A stretch of DNA of 64,000 nucleotides from JBKBKC01 sp046294265 (GTDB taxonomy: Bacteria; Pseudomonadota; Alphaproteobacteria; Rhodobacterales; Rhodobacteraceae): assembly GCA_046294265.1 (NCBI GenBank), contig JBKBKC010000008.1:62001-126000 (forward strand), in the 5' to 3' direction. The notes beneath the pieces are model-generated. The model did not search any database. It was not told the DNA's origin and saw only the letters and a program-made list of their open reading frames with translations. Below, one piece after another: positions 16,949 to 23,575 of the stretch. Every line of letters begins with the position of its first letter. The stretch's first letter is position 1. The position numbers were made by a program, and so were the translations under genes.

Positions 16949-17131
16949 ATGAACGACAGCGATTTCGAGAAGAAGGTCAAGTATTATCTCAAGATCAAGC
17001 CACTGACGCCGATCGAAAAAATGGGCGATCAGGAACTGCAAGGCCGACTCGACGGCATAGAAGCGCTCGATGCGGAGATTGGCAAGAGGCTCAGAAGCAT
17101 AAAAGGGAAACTATCGGAACGCGGGGATTGA
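16949..17131 (+). CDS. Small hypothetical protein
   Basis: A 60-residue open frame starting MNDSDFEKKVKYYLKIKPLT, charged and helix-prone (DAEIGKRLRSIKGKL), with no recognised domain. The stretch is visibly AT-richer than the his genes before it. There is no strong ribosome site, only GCGGGG close to the ATG. It could be the 5' part of a small gene whose reading frame is broken near 17130, because another lysine-rich frame follows at once. Confidence 0.4.
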   Translation: MNDSDFEKKVKYYLKIKPLTPIEKMGDQELQGRLDGIEALDAEIGKRLRSIKGKLSERGD

Positions 17132-17138
17132 CCCGTTG

Positions 17139-17219
17139 ATGACCCTGAGGGGCGTCGCAGAGGACAAGATCAAGATCATCGAAAAGGAACTCTCAAAGCG
17201 CAAGACAAAGGCAAAGTAA
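17139..17219 (+). CDS. Very small lysine-rich open frame
   Basis: 26 codons beginning MTLRGVAEDKIKIIEKELSK and ending at a TAA. It is in a different frame from the preceding small gene and starts seven bases after its stop. Composition is similar (Lys/Glu-rich, AT-richer than its surroundings). It may be a real microprotein or the displaced tail of the preceding gene. No family is recognised. Confidence 0.2.
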   Translation: MTLRGVAEDKIKIIEKELSKRKTKAK

Positions 17220-17273
17220 GCACGTTTTGCAAATCTTGCCCGACCAGGGGCATGCGCGATGCCTTGTGGGGCG

Positions 17274-17768
17274 TCATTTTGGCGTGACGCCGGGCTGCGG
17301 CAGCGACGCTTGATGGCCGGTTTGCCCGGAAAGCAGCCGCTCGATCTCGATCTTCGGGCATCGGTCCTGGATCACCGTCACCCCCCGCGCCCGCGCCCGC
17401 GCGGCGGCCTCTGCGTCGCGCACGCCCAGCTGCATCCAGATCACCGCGAGGTCCGGCAGATGCGCCAGCGCCGCGTCCACCACCGGCCCCACCTCTTCGG
17501 ACCGGCGGAAGATGTCCACCATCTCCACCCCCGCACCGGCCGGAATATCCTGCAGCCGCGCGAATGCCGTCTCGCCCAGCATCACCTGGCCCGCGAGGCC
17601 CGGGTTCACCGGGATCACGCGCATCCCCCGCTCGGCCAGAAACCGCGCCACGCGCTGCGATGCCCGCGCAGGGTTGGCCGAAAACCCCACCACCGCCACG
17701 ACGCGGGGGGCGGTCAGGATGGCGCGCAGGGTGTCGTCATCGGGGGCATCTGCCGGGGTCTGGTCCAT
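17274..17768 (-). CDS. CoA-binding domain protein (YccU type)
   Basis: Protein of 164 residues with a single Rossmann-type CoA-binding domain. The segment VVAVVGFSANPARASQRVAR near residue 23 is the nucleotide loop. MRVIPVNPGLAGQVMLGETA, EMVDIFRRSEEVGPVVDAAL and VIWMQLGVRDAEAAARARAR follow the YccU pattern. There is no ATP-grasp partner, so it is not a full acyl-CoA synthetase. Its role in cells is unknown. A cytoplasmic location is expected. The upstream YHS gene ends 40 bases before it on the same strand. Confidence 0.88.
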   Translation of the reverse strand: MDQTPADAPDDDTLRAILTAPRVVAVVGFSANPARASQRVARFLAERGMRVIPVNPGLAGQVMLGETAFARLQDIPAGAGVEMVDIFRRSEEVGPVVDAALAHLPDLAVIWMQLGVRDAEAAARARARGVTVIQDRCPKIEIERLLSGQTGHQASLPQPGVTPK

Positions 17769-17808
17769 GCCTTTGCACTACCATAGCGGCCCGTGAAATA
17801 CCAACCCG

Positions 17809-18297
17809 TCAGTTCAGCACGCCCGGCCAGTTGGCATTCCCCCGCGCCACATTGCCGGGAATGTCGCGCTCCCACCGGCTGCGCACGCCGCGCGAATAGT
17901 TCAGGTACAGCCGCCCCTCGTGGATGGTGAAGGCCTCGGGGTCGGTCGTGGCCAGATACCCTTCCGCCACCCCCCAGGCGCACCAGCCGCCAAAGCGGGG
18001 GGCAAAGGCCTCGGGATCGGCGGCAAAGCGGTTGCGGTTCTCGGGTGTGGCGAACCGCCACGTCGCACCCATCCAGGCAACGGCATGCACCGCACGGCCC
18101 CGCAGGGGACGGCCCTGGGTGACATAGCCCACCGCGTCGATGCCGCCGATGGCTACCCCGTCGGGGCGGGCAAAGACGGCGGGGCGCGATGCCTGCGCCA
18201 GTGCGCGGCCCGCCATGCCCGTCGCGAACGGCGGAACGGCGGCCATGCCAAGGGCGAGGGCGAACAGGCGGCGGCGGGTCAGAACGGGTTTGCTCAT
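17809..18297 (-). CDS. YHS-domain protein with Tat-type signal
   Basis: Exported protein of 162 residues. The N-terminus has a twin-arginine stretch (LTRRRLFALALGMAAV) and ends near RALAQA, suggesting Tat export of a metal- or cofactor-containing protein. The YHS domain covers VAIGGIDAVGYVTQGRPLRG to RFGGWCAWGVAEGYLATTDP. It ends with the typical LYLNYSRGVRSRWERDI. YHS domains are linked to metal binding; the exact role of this family is not established. It lies about 120 bases downstream of a strong terminator on the same strand, so it should have its own promoter in that gap. Confidence 0.82.
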   Translation of the reverse strand: MSKPVLTRRRLFALALGMAAVPPFATGMAGRALAQASRPAVFARPDGVAIGGIDAVGYVTQGRPLRGRAVHAVAWMGATWRFATPENRNRFAADPEAFAPRFGGWCAWGVAEGYLATTDPEAFTIHEGRLYLNYSRGVRSRWERDIPGNVARGNANWPGVLN

Positions 18298-18416
18298 CCG
18301 GGGTCACTCCTTTTCAGCACCGACAGGACATACGCCCGGCAGGCCTTGCCGGTTACATCCGGCCGTATCGGTCTGGAGGCCCGAAGCGGCCCGTTCGTGG
18401 CGATGGGGATGAAAAA

Positions 18417-18443
18417 GGCGCCCGGACCATACGGCCGGGCGCC
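18417..18443 (-). terminator. Rho-independent terminator
   Basis: On the minus strand a perfect nine-base stem GGCGCCCGG / CCGGGCGCC with a nine-base loop is followed directly by TTTTT. It is the clearest intrinsic terminator in the window. It ends transcripts coming from rlmB or from the non-coding stretch between rlmB and this site. Confidence 0.85.
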
Positions 18444-18579
18444 AAGTGGCGGAACGAGGGACAGTGAACAAGACACGGGGTTCCGACCCGTATCTGATGA
18501 AGAGATTGGAACCTGGATGCCACAGGTAAAGGCCGCGTCTTGCACTCTCGCGCAACTGTGACCGGCGCGCGCAGCCGCG
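18444..18579 (-). ncRNA. Possible small RNA or structured 3'UTR after rlmB
   Basis: 136 bases between the rlmB stop and the strong terminator hold no credible open frame. They contain several short self-complementary pieces (for example ACCTGTGGCATCCAGGT and GGGTCGGAACCC on the minus strand). An independent small RNA, an rlmB 3'UTR-derived RNA, or plain untranslated sequence all fit. I could not match it to a known RNA family by eye. Confidence 0.3.
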
Positions 18580-19365
18580 TTACCCCGCCATCCCCCGCAC
18601 CGCGGCATAGAGGGCCACTGCCGCCGCATTCGACACGTTGAGCGAGCCGAAGGCCCCGACCGCCGGAATGCGCACCAGCGCGTCGCAGGTCTCGCGCGTC
18701 TTGTCGCGCAGGCCCGGTCCCTCGGCCCCCAGCACAAGGCCGATGGGCCGCCCCGCTGCCCCTGTCACGCCCTCTTCCAGCGTCAGCGCGGCCTCACCCT
18801 CAAGCCCCAGGAGCCGGTATCCCATGGCGCGCAGTTCCTCCATCGCCTCGGCGAGGTTGGTCACCCGCAGATAGGGCTGCCGCTCCAGCGCGCCCGAGGC
18901 GGTCTTGGCCAGCGCGCCGGTTTCGGGCGCCGAATATCGCGCGGGGGCCACTACCGCACGCGCCCCGAACACCTCGGCCGACCGCAGCACCGCGCCCGCG
19001 TTGTGCGGATCCGTCACCCGGTCGAGGAGCACCACAAGCGGCAGCCCGCGCCCCGAGATGGCGATATCGCCCAGCCGTCCCCAGTTCAGCGGACGCACCT
19101 CCAGCGCAGCACCCTGATGCACCGATCCCTCGTCGATGGGCACATCGAACTTGCGCGGGTCAACCACCTCCGGCACCATCCCCGAGGCCGCCACCGCGCC
19201 CTCGATCCGGTCGAGCGCGTTCTTCGTCACCACCAGCCGCAGTTTCTCGCGCGCCGGGTTCTCCAGCGCATCGCGGACCGCATGCAGCCCGAACAGCCAC
19301 AGCGTCTCGCGCGCGGCGTCGCGGCGGCCGCGCTCTTTGTCGATCACCCAGGCGGGTTTTTGCAT
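18580..19365 (-). CDS. rlmB: 23S rRNA 2'-O-methyltransferase, TrmH/SpoU family (RlmB-like)
   Basis: SPOUT-class methyltransferase of 261 residues. It has an N-terminal substrate-binding domain (LWLFGLHAVRDALENPAREK) and the three SpoU motifs: motif 1 LDRVTDPHNAGAVLRSAEVF, motif 2 GLVLGAEGPGLRDKT and motif 3 AFGSLNVSNAAAVALY. Family members methylate the 2'-OH of G2251 in 23S rRNA using S-adenosylmethionine. AAGGAG precedes the ATG. It is divergent from tRNA-Tyr, with 113 bases between. Confidence 0.92.
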   Translation of the reverse strand: MQKPAWVIDKERGRRDAARETLWLFGLHAVRDALENPAREKLRLVVTKNALDRIEGAVAASGMVPEVVDPRKFDVPIDEGSVHQGAALEVRPLNWGRLGDIAISGRGLPLVVLLDRVTDPHNAGAVLRSAEVFGARAVVAPARYSAPETGALAKTASGALERQPYLRVTNLAEAMEELRAMGYRLLGLEGEAALTLEEGVTGAAGRPIGLVLGAEGPGLRDKTRETCDALVRIPAVGAFGSLNVSNAAAVALYAAVRGMAG

Positions 19366-19439
19366 GGCGGTCTCCTTTGTGTCCTCATACGGCGGGGCAG
19401 GGCAAAGGGAAAGGCATCGGGCAACCGGGCGGATCGGTC

Positions 19440-19468
19440 TTGACGCCCCCGCGGCCCTTCGATATTCC
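19440..19468 (+). promoter_or_regulatory. Sigma-70-type promoter of tRNA-Tyr
   Basis: A TTGACG -35 element at 19440-19445 and a TATTCC -10 element at 19463-19468 are separated by exactly 17 bases, ten bases before the tRNA begins. The position and spacing make it the likely promoter; the -10 is not a perfect consensus. Confidence 0.6.
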
Positions 19469-19478
19469 CGCCGCCAGT

Positions 19479-19562
19479 GGGCGATATGCTACAAGGTGTG
19501 GCAGCGGACTGTAACTCCGCCGAGGCGACTCATGCCTGGTTCGATTCCAGGATCGCCCACCA
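19479..19562 (+). tRNA. tRNA-Tyr (anticodon GTA)
   Basis: The cloverleaf folds by hand. It has a seven-pair acceptor stem GGGCGAT/ATCGCCC, D-stem GCTA/TGGC, anticodon stem GCGGA/TCCGC with loop CTGTAAC (anticodon GTA), a long class II variable arm (GAG-GCGA-CTC), T-stem CCTGG/CCAGG with loop TTCGATT, discriminator A and encoded CCA. A long variable arm is expected for bacterial tRNA-Tyr. An integrase remnant lies about 70 bases downstream. Confidence 0.95.
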
Positions 19563-19628
19563 ATTCCTTCAATACCAAGTATTTAGATGGCGTGATGCCC
19601 GGTGCGCCGCACAGGTGATGCACACGGA

Positions 19629-19775
19629 ATGCAGCTATTGGCCTATCTGAGCACTTCGCGTCACGGTATTTTCCACTTCCGCTGGCCAATCCCGAAATCT
19701 CTGCACCCGGATGGTTTGCGCACCGACATCATGTTTTCTCTCGACACCCGCGAACCGTGCACAGCCGCCCGCGCA
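19629..19775 (+). pseudogene. N-terminal remnant of a phage-type integrase
   Basis: The frame starting MQLLAYLSTSRHGIFHFRWP continues with IPKSLHPDGLRTDIMFSLDT and REP. This matches the pattern of the N-terminal arm-binding region (DUF6538-like) of tyrosine recombinases encoded on integrated elements. Only about 45 residues remain; the core-binding and catalytic domains are gone and the frame runs into unrelated transposase sequence. Its place just after tRNA-Tyr suggests a former integration event there. Confidence 0.6.
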
Positions 19776-19799
19776 CCCCCCGGGATACCCGCGACACTT

Positions 19800-20213
19800 C
19801 CGCCGACATCTTCGGCGCCGTCTGCCCTGCGCGCGGCACCACCGCCGCGCTGGTCCTGCCCCACGCCGACACGGCTGCGATGAACGCCCATCTCGCCGAG
19901 ATCTCCCGAACCGTGGCCGAGGATGCGCACGCCGTTCCCGTCCTCGACGGGGCCGGGTGGCATGGCCCAAAGACACTGTGCGTCCCCGACACCATCACCC
20001 TCCTGCCACTTCCACCCTCCGCCTTCCATCCTGCGCCTTCCATCCTGCGCCCCGGAACTCAACCCGATCGAAAACGTCCGGGCCTACCTTCGCGCCAACC
20101 GCCTCGCCATCTCCGTCTTCGAGACCTGCGACGCCTGCAACTTCTTCGCAAACGACATCGACACCGTCCAATCCATCACAACCAGAGACGACGCAAAAAC
20201 GGTCAAAAGCTAA
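19800..20213 (+). pseudogene. IS630-family transposase remnant, frameshifted
   Basis: The C-terminal DDE part of an IS630 transposase is readable in two frames. The first holds FGAVCPARGTTAALVLPHAD and VPVLDGAGWHGPKTLCVPD through TITLLPLPP. The second holds APELNPIENVRAYLRANRLA then NFFANDIDTVQSITTRDDAK and a stop. The break coincides with a 14-base tandem duplication at 20020-20047. The N-terminal half of the transposase is absent. The element cannot be active. Confidence 0.8.
20020..20047 (+). repeat. 14-base tandem duplication inside the IS630 remnant
   Basis: CGCCTTCCATCCTG occurs twice in a row. It lies exactly where the transposase reading frame shifts between the LPLPP and PELNPIENV motifs, so it, together with a small loss at its edges, explains the frameshift. 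Confidence 0.85.
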
Positions 20214-20382
20214 GGCCGTTGGTAAAACGCGGCCCAGAAGCCCATGGCACCATCGCCGACGGCCAGCTTTGGCGCGGCCTCCAGCCCCCGGCGTTTCTGG
20301 TCCAGCATCCGTTCGCGCCAGCTCGGGGTGCTTTCGCGAAAGCCGTCGATCACGCCCAGCACATCTTTGTTGTCCCCGCGGC
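20210..20382 (-). pseudogene. IS256-family transposase fragment
   Basis: About 55 residues read GDNKDVLGVIDGFRESTPSW, RERMLDQKRRGLEAAPKLAV and GDGAMGFWAA. They match the central part of IS256/Mutator-family transposases around the second catalytic Asp (the VGDGA segment). It begins directly at the end of the amidase fragment and stops at 20210, sharing bases with the stop of the IS630 remnant. Both ends of the transposase are missing. Confidence 0.72.
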
Positions 20383-20729
20383 ACCGCGCCGGAATGCCCC
20401 GCCTCGCCAATGCAGCGCAGATCGCGGTAGCTGAAATTGCCGCGTATGCCGGTGACGACGGCTGCGGAGATGCCACGTTCCACCAGCAGGGGGCCTTGTT
20501 CGATATGGAGTTCGAGGTATTCGATGATGCGCGGGGTGTCGCACAGCGCCTCGCCCCGCGCGATCTTGTCCGTAGCTCTGCCCAGATCGGCCCCATGGGC
20601 GGACAGCGGGCGCCCGTCGCCGCGGTGCGCTGCGTTCAGTTCGGCCGTGCGCAGTTGCCCGGTCAGCGCACGCGATGCCAGAGAACAGGCGCCAGACCAT
20701 GCGCTTTCCTCACCCCGCATGGCGATGCA
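20383..20729 (-). pseudogene. Zn-dependent amidohydrolase (hydantoinase/carbamoylase type) fragment
   Basis: About 115 residues of an M20-type N-carbamoylase or allantoate amidohydrolase are readable. CIAMRGEESAWSGACSLASR contains the metal-ligand Glu pair; then come IARGEALCDTPRIIEYLELH, IEQGPLLVERGISAAVVTG and CIGEAGHSGAVPR. The N-terminal metal-binding region and the whole C-terminal half are missing. It is joined in frame to an LDH2 fragment upstream and to IS256 sequence downstream. Confidence 0.72.
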
Positions 20730-21068
20730 GCGCGTGGTGACCATGCCGATGCCGCTGCTGCGCGCCTTTTCGATGGCGAGATCCATGGCGCGGGCCGATA
20801 CCACATGCCCCGGCCCGGCATGGCCGCTGACGCGGGCTGTCGCCGGGCTTTCGCGCAGAATCTCGAACCGGGCGCCAAGCCGGGCGATGCCCGCCTCGAA
20901 CAGTTCATCCATGCAGGGCAAAAGGCCGATGCCCCGTGCCTGGTGATTGCGCGGATCGGCAACCAGCAGACAATCGGCGCACAGCAGGCCGCCATTGTCA
21001 TCCGCCCCATGCGAACGTGAAAGCGCGCGATAACGGTTACGGAGATCGGGGGCGGAGACGCGCGGCAT
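20730..21068 (-). pseudogene. LDH2/malate dehydrogenase-family N-terminal fragment
   Basis: The first 113 residues of an LDH2-type oxidoreductase (malate, sulfolactate or ureidoglycolate dehydrogenase family) are preserved, from MPRVSAPDLRNRYRALSRSH through GADDNGGLLCADCLLVADPR to GPGHVVSARAMDLAIEKARS and GIGMVTTR. The natural start is kept. The sequence then switches in frame to the amidohydrolase fragment, so the combined frame encodes a chimera that is unlikely to be functional. Confidence 0.68.
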
Positions 21069-21504
21069 GGCGTCCTTCCGGCTCGGCAAGCCCAAGCATG
21101 ACGCGGCATTCAGGCGCAAAAATCTGAAACGATCACATCATCGCTTTGGTCGGGGCGAAAGTAACCGGCTCCGGTTATCTCAAGCCGCGCACAGCGATCA
21201 TCCGCCCGGCGGTGATGCGGCGAGGTCGGCCCATGGCTGTGCCTTGACCACCCAGGACCGGGCGTAGGTGTCATGCACGCAGGTTGTCCGTCCTGTCGGC
21301 CTCATGGCAATCCAGAATGCCACCTTGATCTCATGCTCCAGAGCGCCTCCCGTCGCCGCCTCCTCCGGTCGATGCCACGACCGGTGAGAAAGCTACCCGA
21401 GTGGGGGGCAATAAACCATGGGCCGGGGGGTGTGACGGCCGAAGGTGTCATCAAACTGTCACCTCCGCAGCCTACGCCTTTGGGCCACTCAAGGACGAGG
21501 CCCA
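21069..21504. other. Intergenic region without a recognised gene
   Basis: 436 bases between the LDH2 remnant and the iron ABC operon. It contains a short CGGCT-CCGG-type hairpin near 21170 and no credible coding frame. It probably holds the former promoter of the LDH2 gene and the promoter of the plus-strand transporter operon. No clear iron-responsive box was picked out. Confidence 0.5.
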
Positions 21505-22608
21505 TTGCGCGATGACCGAAATCCAGTCCCCGGCGAGGGGCAAGCCGTTTCGGCGCAGGGATTGGTCCTGACCTATGGCAATGCGCCCATCCTGCGCGGG
21601 ATCGATCTGGACTTGCCGGCCGGTCAGACGCTTGCACTCCTCGGGCCGTCCGGATGTGGCAAGACCACGCTCCTTCGGCTGGTGGCAGGACTTCTGGCGC
21701 CGACGGCGGGGGAAATTTCGATCGCCGGGCGCAAGGTGGCAGGGCCGGGTATCTTCGTGCCGCCGGAGAAGCGCCGACTTGGCATGGTGTTTCAGGACTA
21801 TGCGCTCTGGCCGCATCTGACCGTTGCGGGAAATGTTGCCTTTCCGCTGGAAATGATGGGCGTGGCCCGGGCCGAGCGTGAGGCCCGCGTGGTCACCGCT
21901 CTGGATCGGGTCGGGCTGGCCGCGATGGCAGGCCGCAGCCCTGCGGCCCTGTCGGGCGGCCAGCAGCAGCGGGTTGCCATCGCCCGCGCCATCGTGGGTG
22001 AGCCGGGCATCGTTCTGTTCGACGAACCGCTATCGAACCTCGACCGCGAGTTGCGCGAGACGATGGTGGCCGAGCTTGGCGCGCTGATCCGGGGCCTTGG
22101 ACTGACGGCCATCTATGTGACACATGACCAGTCCGAGGCGCTGACGCTGGCCGACCAGGTGGCCGTCATGGCAGCCGGGCAGATCGCACAACTGGCCACA
22201 CCCGAGGAACTCATCGAACATCCGGCGAGCACGAAGGTCGCCGAATTCCTGCGGCTGGGTGCCGTGCTGCACCTGCGCCGCGACGCTGGGGGCTGGTCTT
22301 TCGGGGGTCGCCCGATCGGGGTGCCGGGCGGGCCCGAAGCGGCAACGGCGCATGCGCTCATCACGCCCCGCGCCCTCCGGCTGGGCGATCCGCATGATGC
22401 CCGTCTGACCGGCGAGGTGATGGTCGTGCAGTATCGCGATACCGGCTACGCCGCGACCGTGCGCCTGGATGGTGCCGCTCCGCCGCAGACCGTGCAGATA
22501 TCAAGCGATACCCGCATGCGCATCGGAGAGCGCGTCGGGTTGAACATCATCTCCGAACGCTTGCGCTGGTTCGTGGCGCAGTCAGAACCCCCTGCCGAAA
22601 AAGGATAG
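21505..22608 (+). CDS. Ferric-iron-type ABC transporter ATP-binding protein (system 1)
   Basis: ABC ATPase of about 367 residues in the FbpC/PotA group. Motifs: Walker A GPSGCGKTTLL, Q-loop MVFQDYALWPHLTV, signature LSGGQQQRVAIARAI, Walker B IVLFDEPLSNLD and switch YVTHDQSEAL. The C-terminal TOBE-like domain follows. The start is uncertain: no ATG lies in frame before the conserved part. TTG at 21505 is chosen because AAGGACGAGG precedes it. A nearby ATG at 21512 is in another frame. The gene is followed after three bases by the binding protein. Confidence 0.85.
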   Translation: MRDDRNPVPGEGQAVSAQGLVLTYGNAPILRGIDLDLPAGQTLALLGPSGCGKTTLLRLVAGLLAPTAGEISIAGRKVAGPGIFVPPEKRRLGMVFQDYALWPHLTVAGNVAFPLEMMGVARAEREARVVTALDRVGLAAMAGRSPAALSGGQQQRVAIARAIVGEPGIVLFDEPLSNLDRELRETMVAELGALIRGLGLTAIYVTHDQSEALTLADQVAVMAAGQIAQLATPEELIEHPASTKVAEFLRLGAVLHLRRDAGGWSFGGRPIGVPGGPEAATAHALITPRALRLGDPHDARLTGEVMVVQYRDTGYAATVRLDGAAPPQTVQISSDTRMRIGERVGLNIISERLRWFVAQSEPPAEKG

Positions 22609-22611
22609 AAC

Positions 22612-23565
22612 ATGCCGAACACCACACTTCGCACCGGCGTCGCGCTGACGGCCCTCATGGTGGCCGGGACGGCCTGGGCCGATGTCACCGTCTATACTGC
22701 CGGTCCCGCACCTCTGATCGAGCAGCTCGCGGCAGGCTTCACGGCCTCATCCGGTATCCCGGTCAACGTCTTTCAGGCCACCACCGGCAACATCATGGCC
22801 CGGATCGAGGCCGAGGCCGCAAATCCGGCCGTCGATGTGCTCATCTCGGCCTCGTGGGACACCGCCACCGACTTTGCCGCGCGTGGCTGGCTGGTGCCCT
22901 ATGCCAGCCCGAATGCGGCGATGGTGCCCGATTTCCTGAAAACCGACACGGCCGTCGCGCAGGGCGTGGCCGCACTTGCCATCGCGTGGAACCCCACCTC
23001 TGGCACGCCGCGGCCTGCCGAATGGGCTGATCTGACCAAGCCGGACTACAAGGACCTCGTGAACCTGCCCGATCCGGCGCAGTCGGGTTCCGCCTTCGAG
23101 CTTGTGGCCGCACTTTCGGGCACCGACGGGATGGGGCTGTTCGAGGGCCTTGCCGCCAATGGCGCCATTGTCGCAGGCGCCAATGCCGACGCGCTGAACC
23201 CGGTCCTGCAGGGGGCCAAGGCTGCAGTCTTCGGTGCGGTGGACTACATCGCGCTGAACGGCAAGGCCAAGGGCGAAGCGATCGAGGTGATCTTTCCCGA
23301 AGGCGGCACCGTGATCGCGCCGCGCCCCATGATGATCCTCAACTGGTCAAAGCAGCAGGACGACGCCAAGGCGTTCATCGACTATGTCCTGTCAGACGCG
23401 GGGCAGGCCATCGTGGCCAAGCAGAACCTGATGCCCGCGCGCACCGACGTGGCCGCCGACCGCCCGCTGATCGGCGACCTGACGATCCTGCCGGTCGATG
23501 CGGCTGCCGTCTATGGCAAGCGCGCCGAGACCCTGGACGCTTTCGGCAAGGTCTTTGGGCGGTAA
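22612..23565 (+). CDS. Iron-type ABC transporter substrate-binding protein (system 1)
   Basis: Periplasmic binding protein of 317 residues with a signal peptide (MPNTTLRTGVALTALMVAGT, cleavage near AWA-DV). The mature part begins VTVYTAGPAPLIEQLAAGFT, and GNIMARIEAEAANPAVDVLI follows the FbpA/FutA-like class II fold. The tyrosine ligands typical of ferric-binding proteins are not all obvious, so another oxyanion or organic ligand is possible. AAGGATAG precedes the ATG. The permease gene starts ten bases after its stop. Confidence 0.82.
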   Translation: MPNTTLRTGVALTALMVAGTAWADVTVYTAGPAPLIEQLAAGFTASSGIPVNVFQATTGNIMARIEAEAANPAVDVLISASWDTATDFAARGWLVPYASPNAAMVPDFLKTDTAVAQGVAALAIAWNPTSGTPRPAEWADLTKPDYKDLVNLPDPAQSGSAFELVAALSGTDGMGLFEGLAANGAIVAGANADALNPVLQGAKAAVFGAVDYIALNGKAKGEAIEVIFPEGGTVIAPRPMMILNWSKQQDDAKAFIDYVLSDAGQAIVAKQNLMPARTDVAADRPLIGDLTILPVDAAAVYGKRAETLDAFGKVFGR

Positions 23566-23575
23566 GGACCGCAAG

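Noticed and set aside
18417..18443. Riboswitch leader for the YHS gene
   Set aside because: The terminator is 120 bases before the YHS start and closer to the rlmB transcript; no known aptamer core was seen upstream, so an attenuator is not supported.
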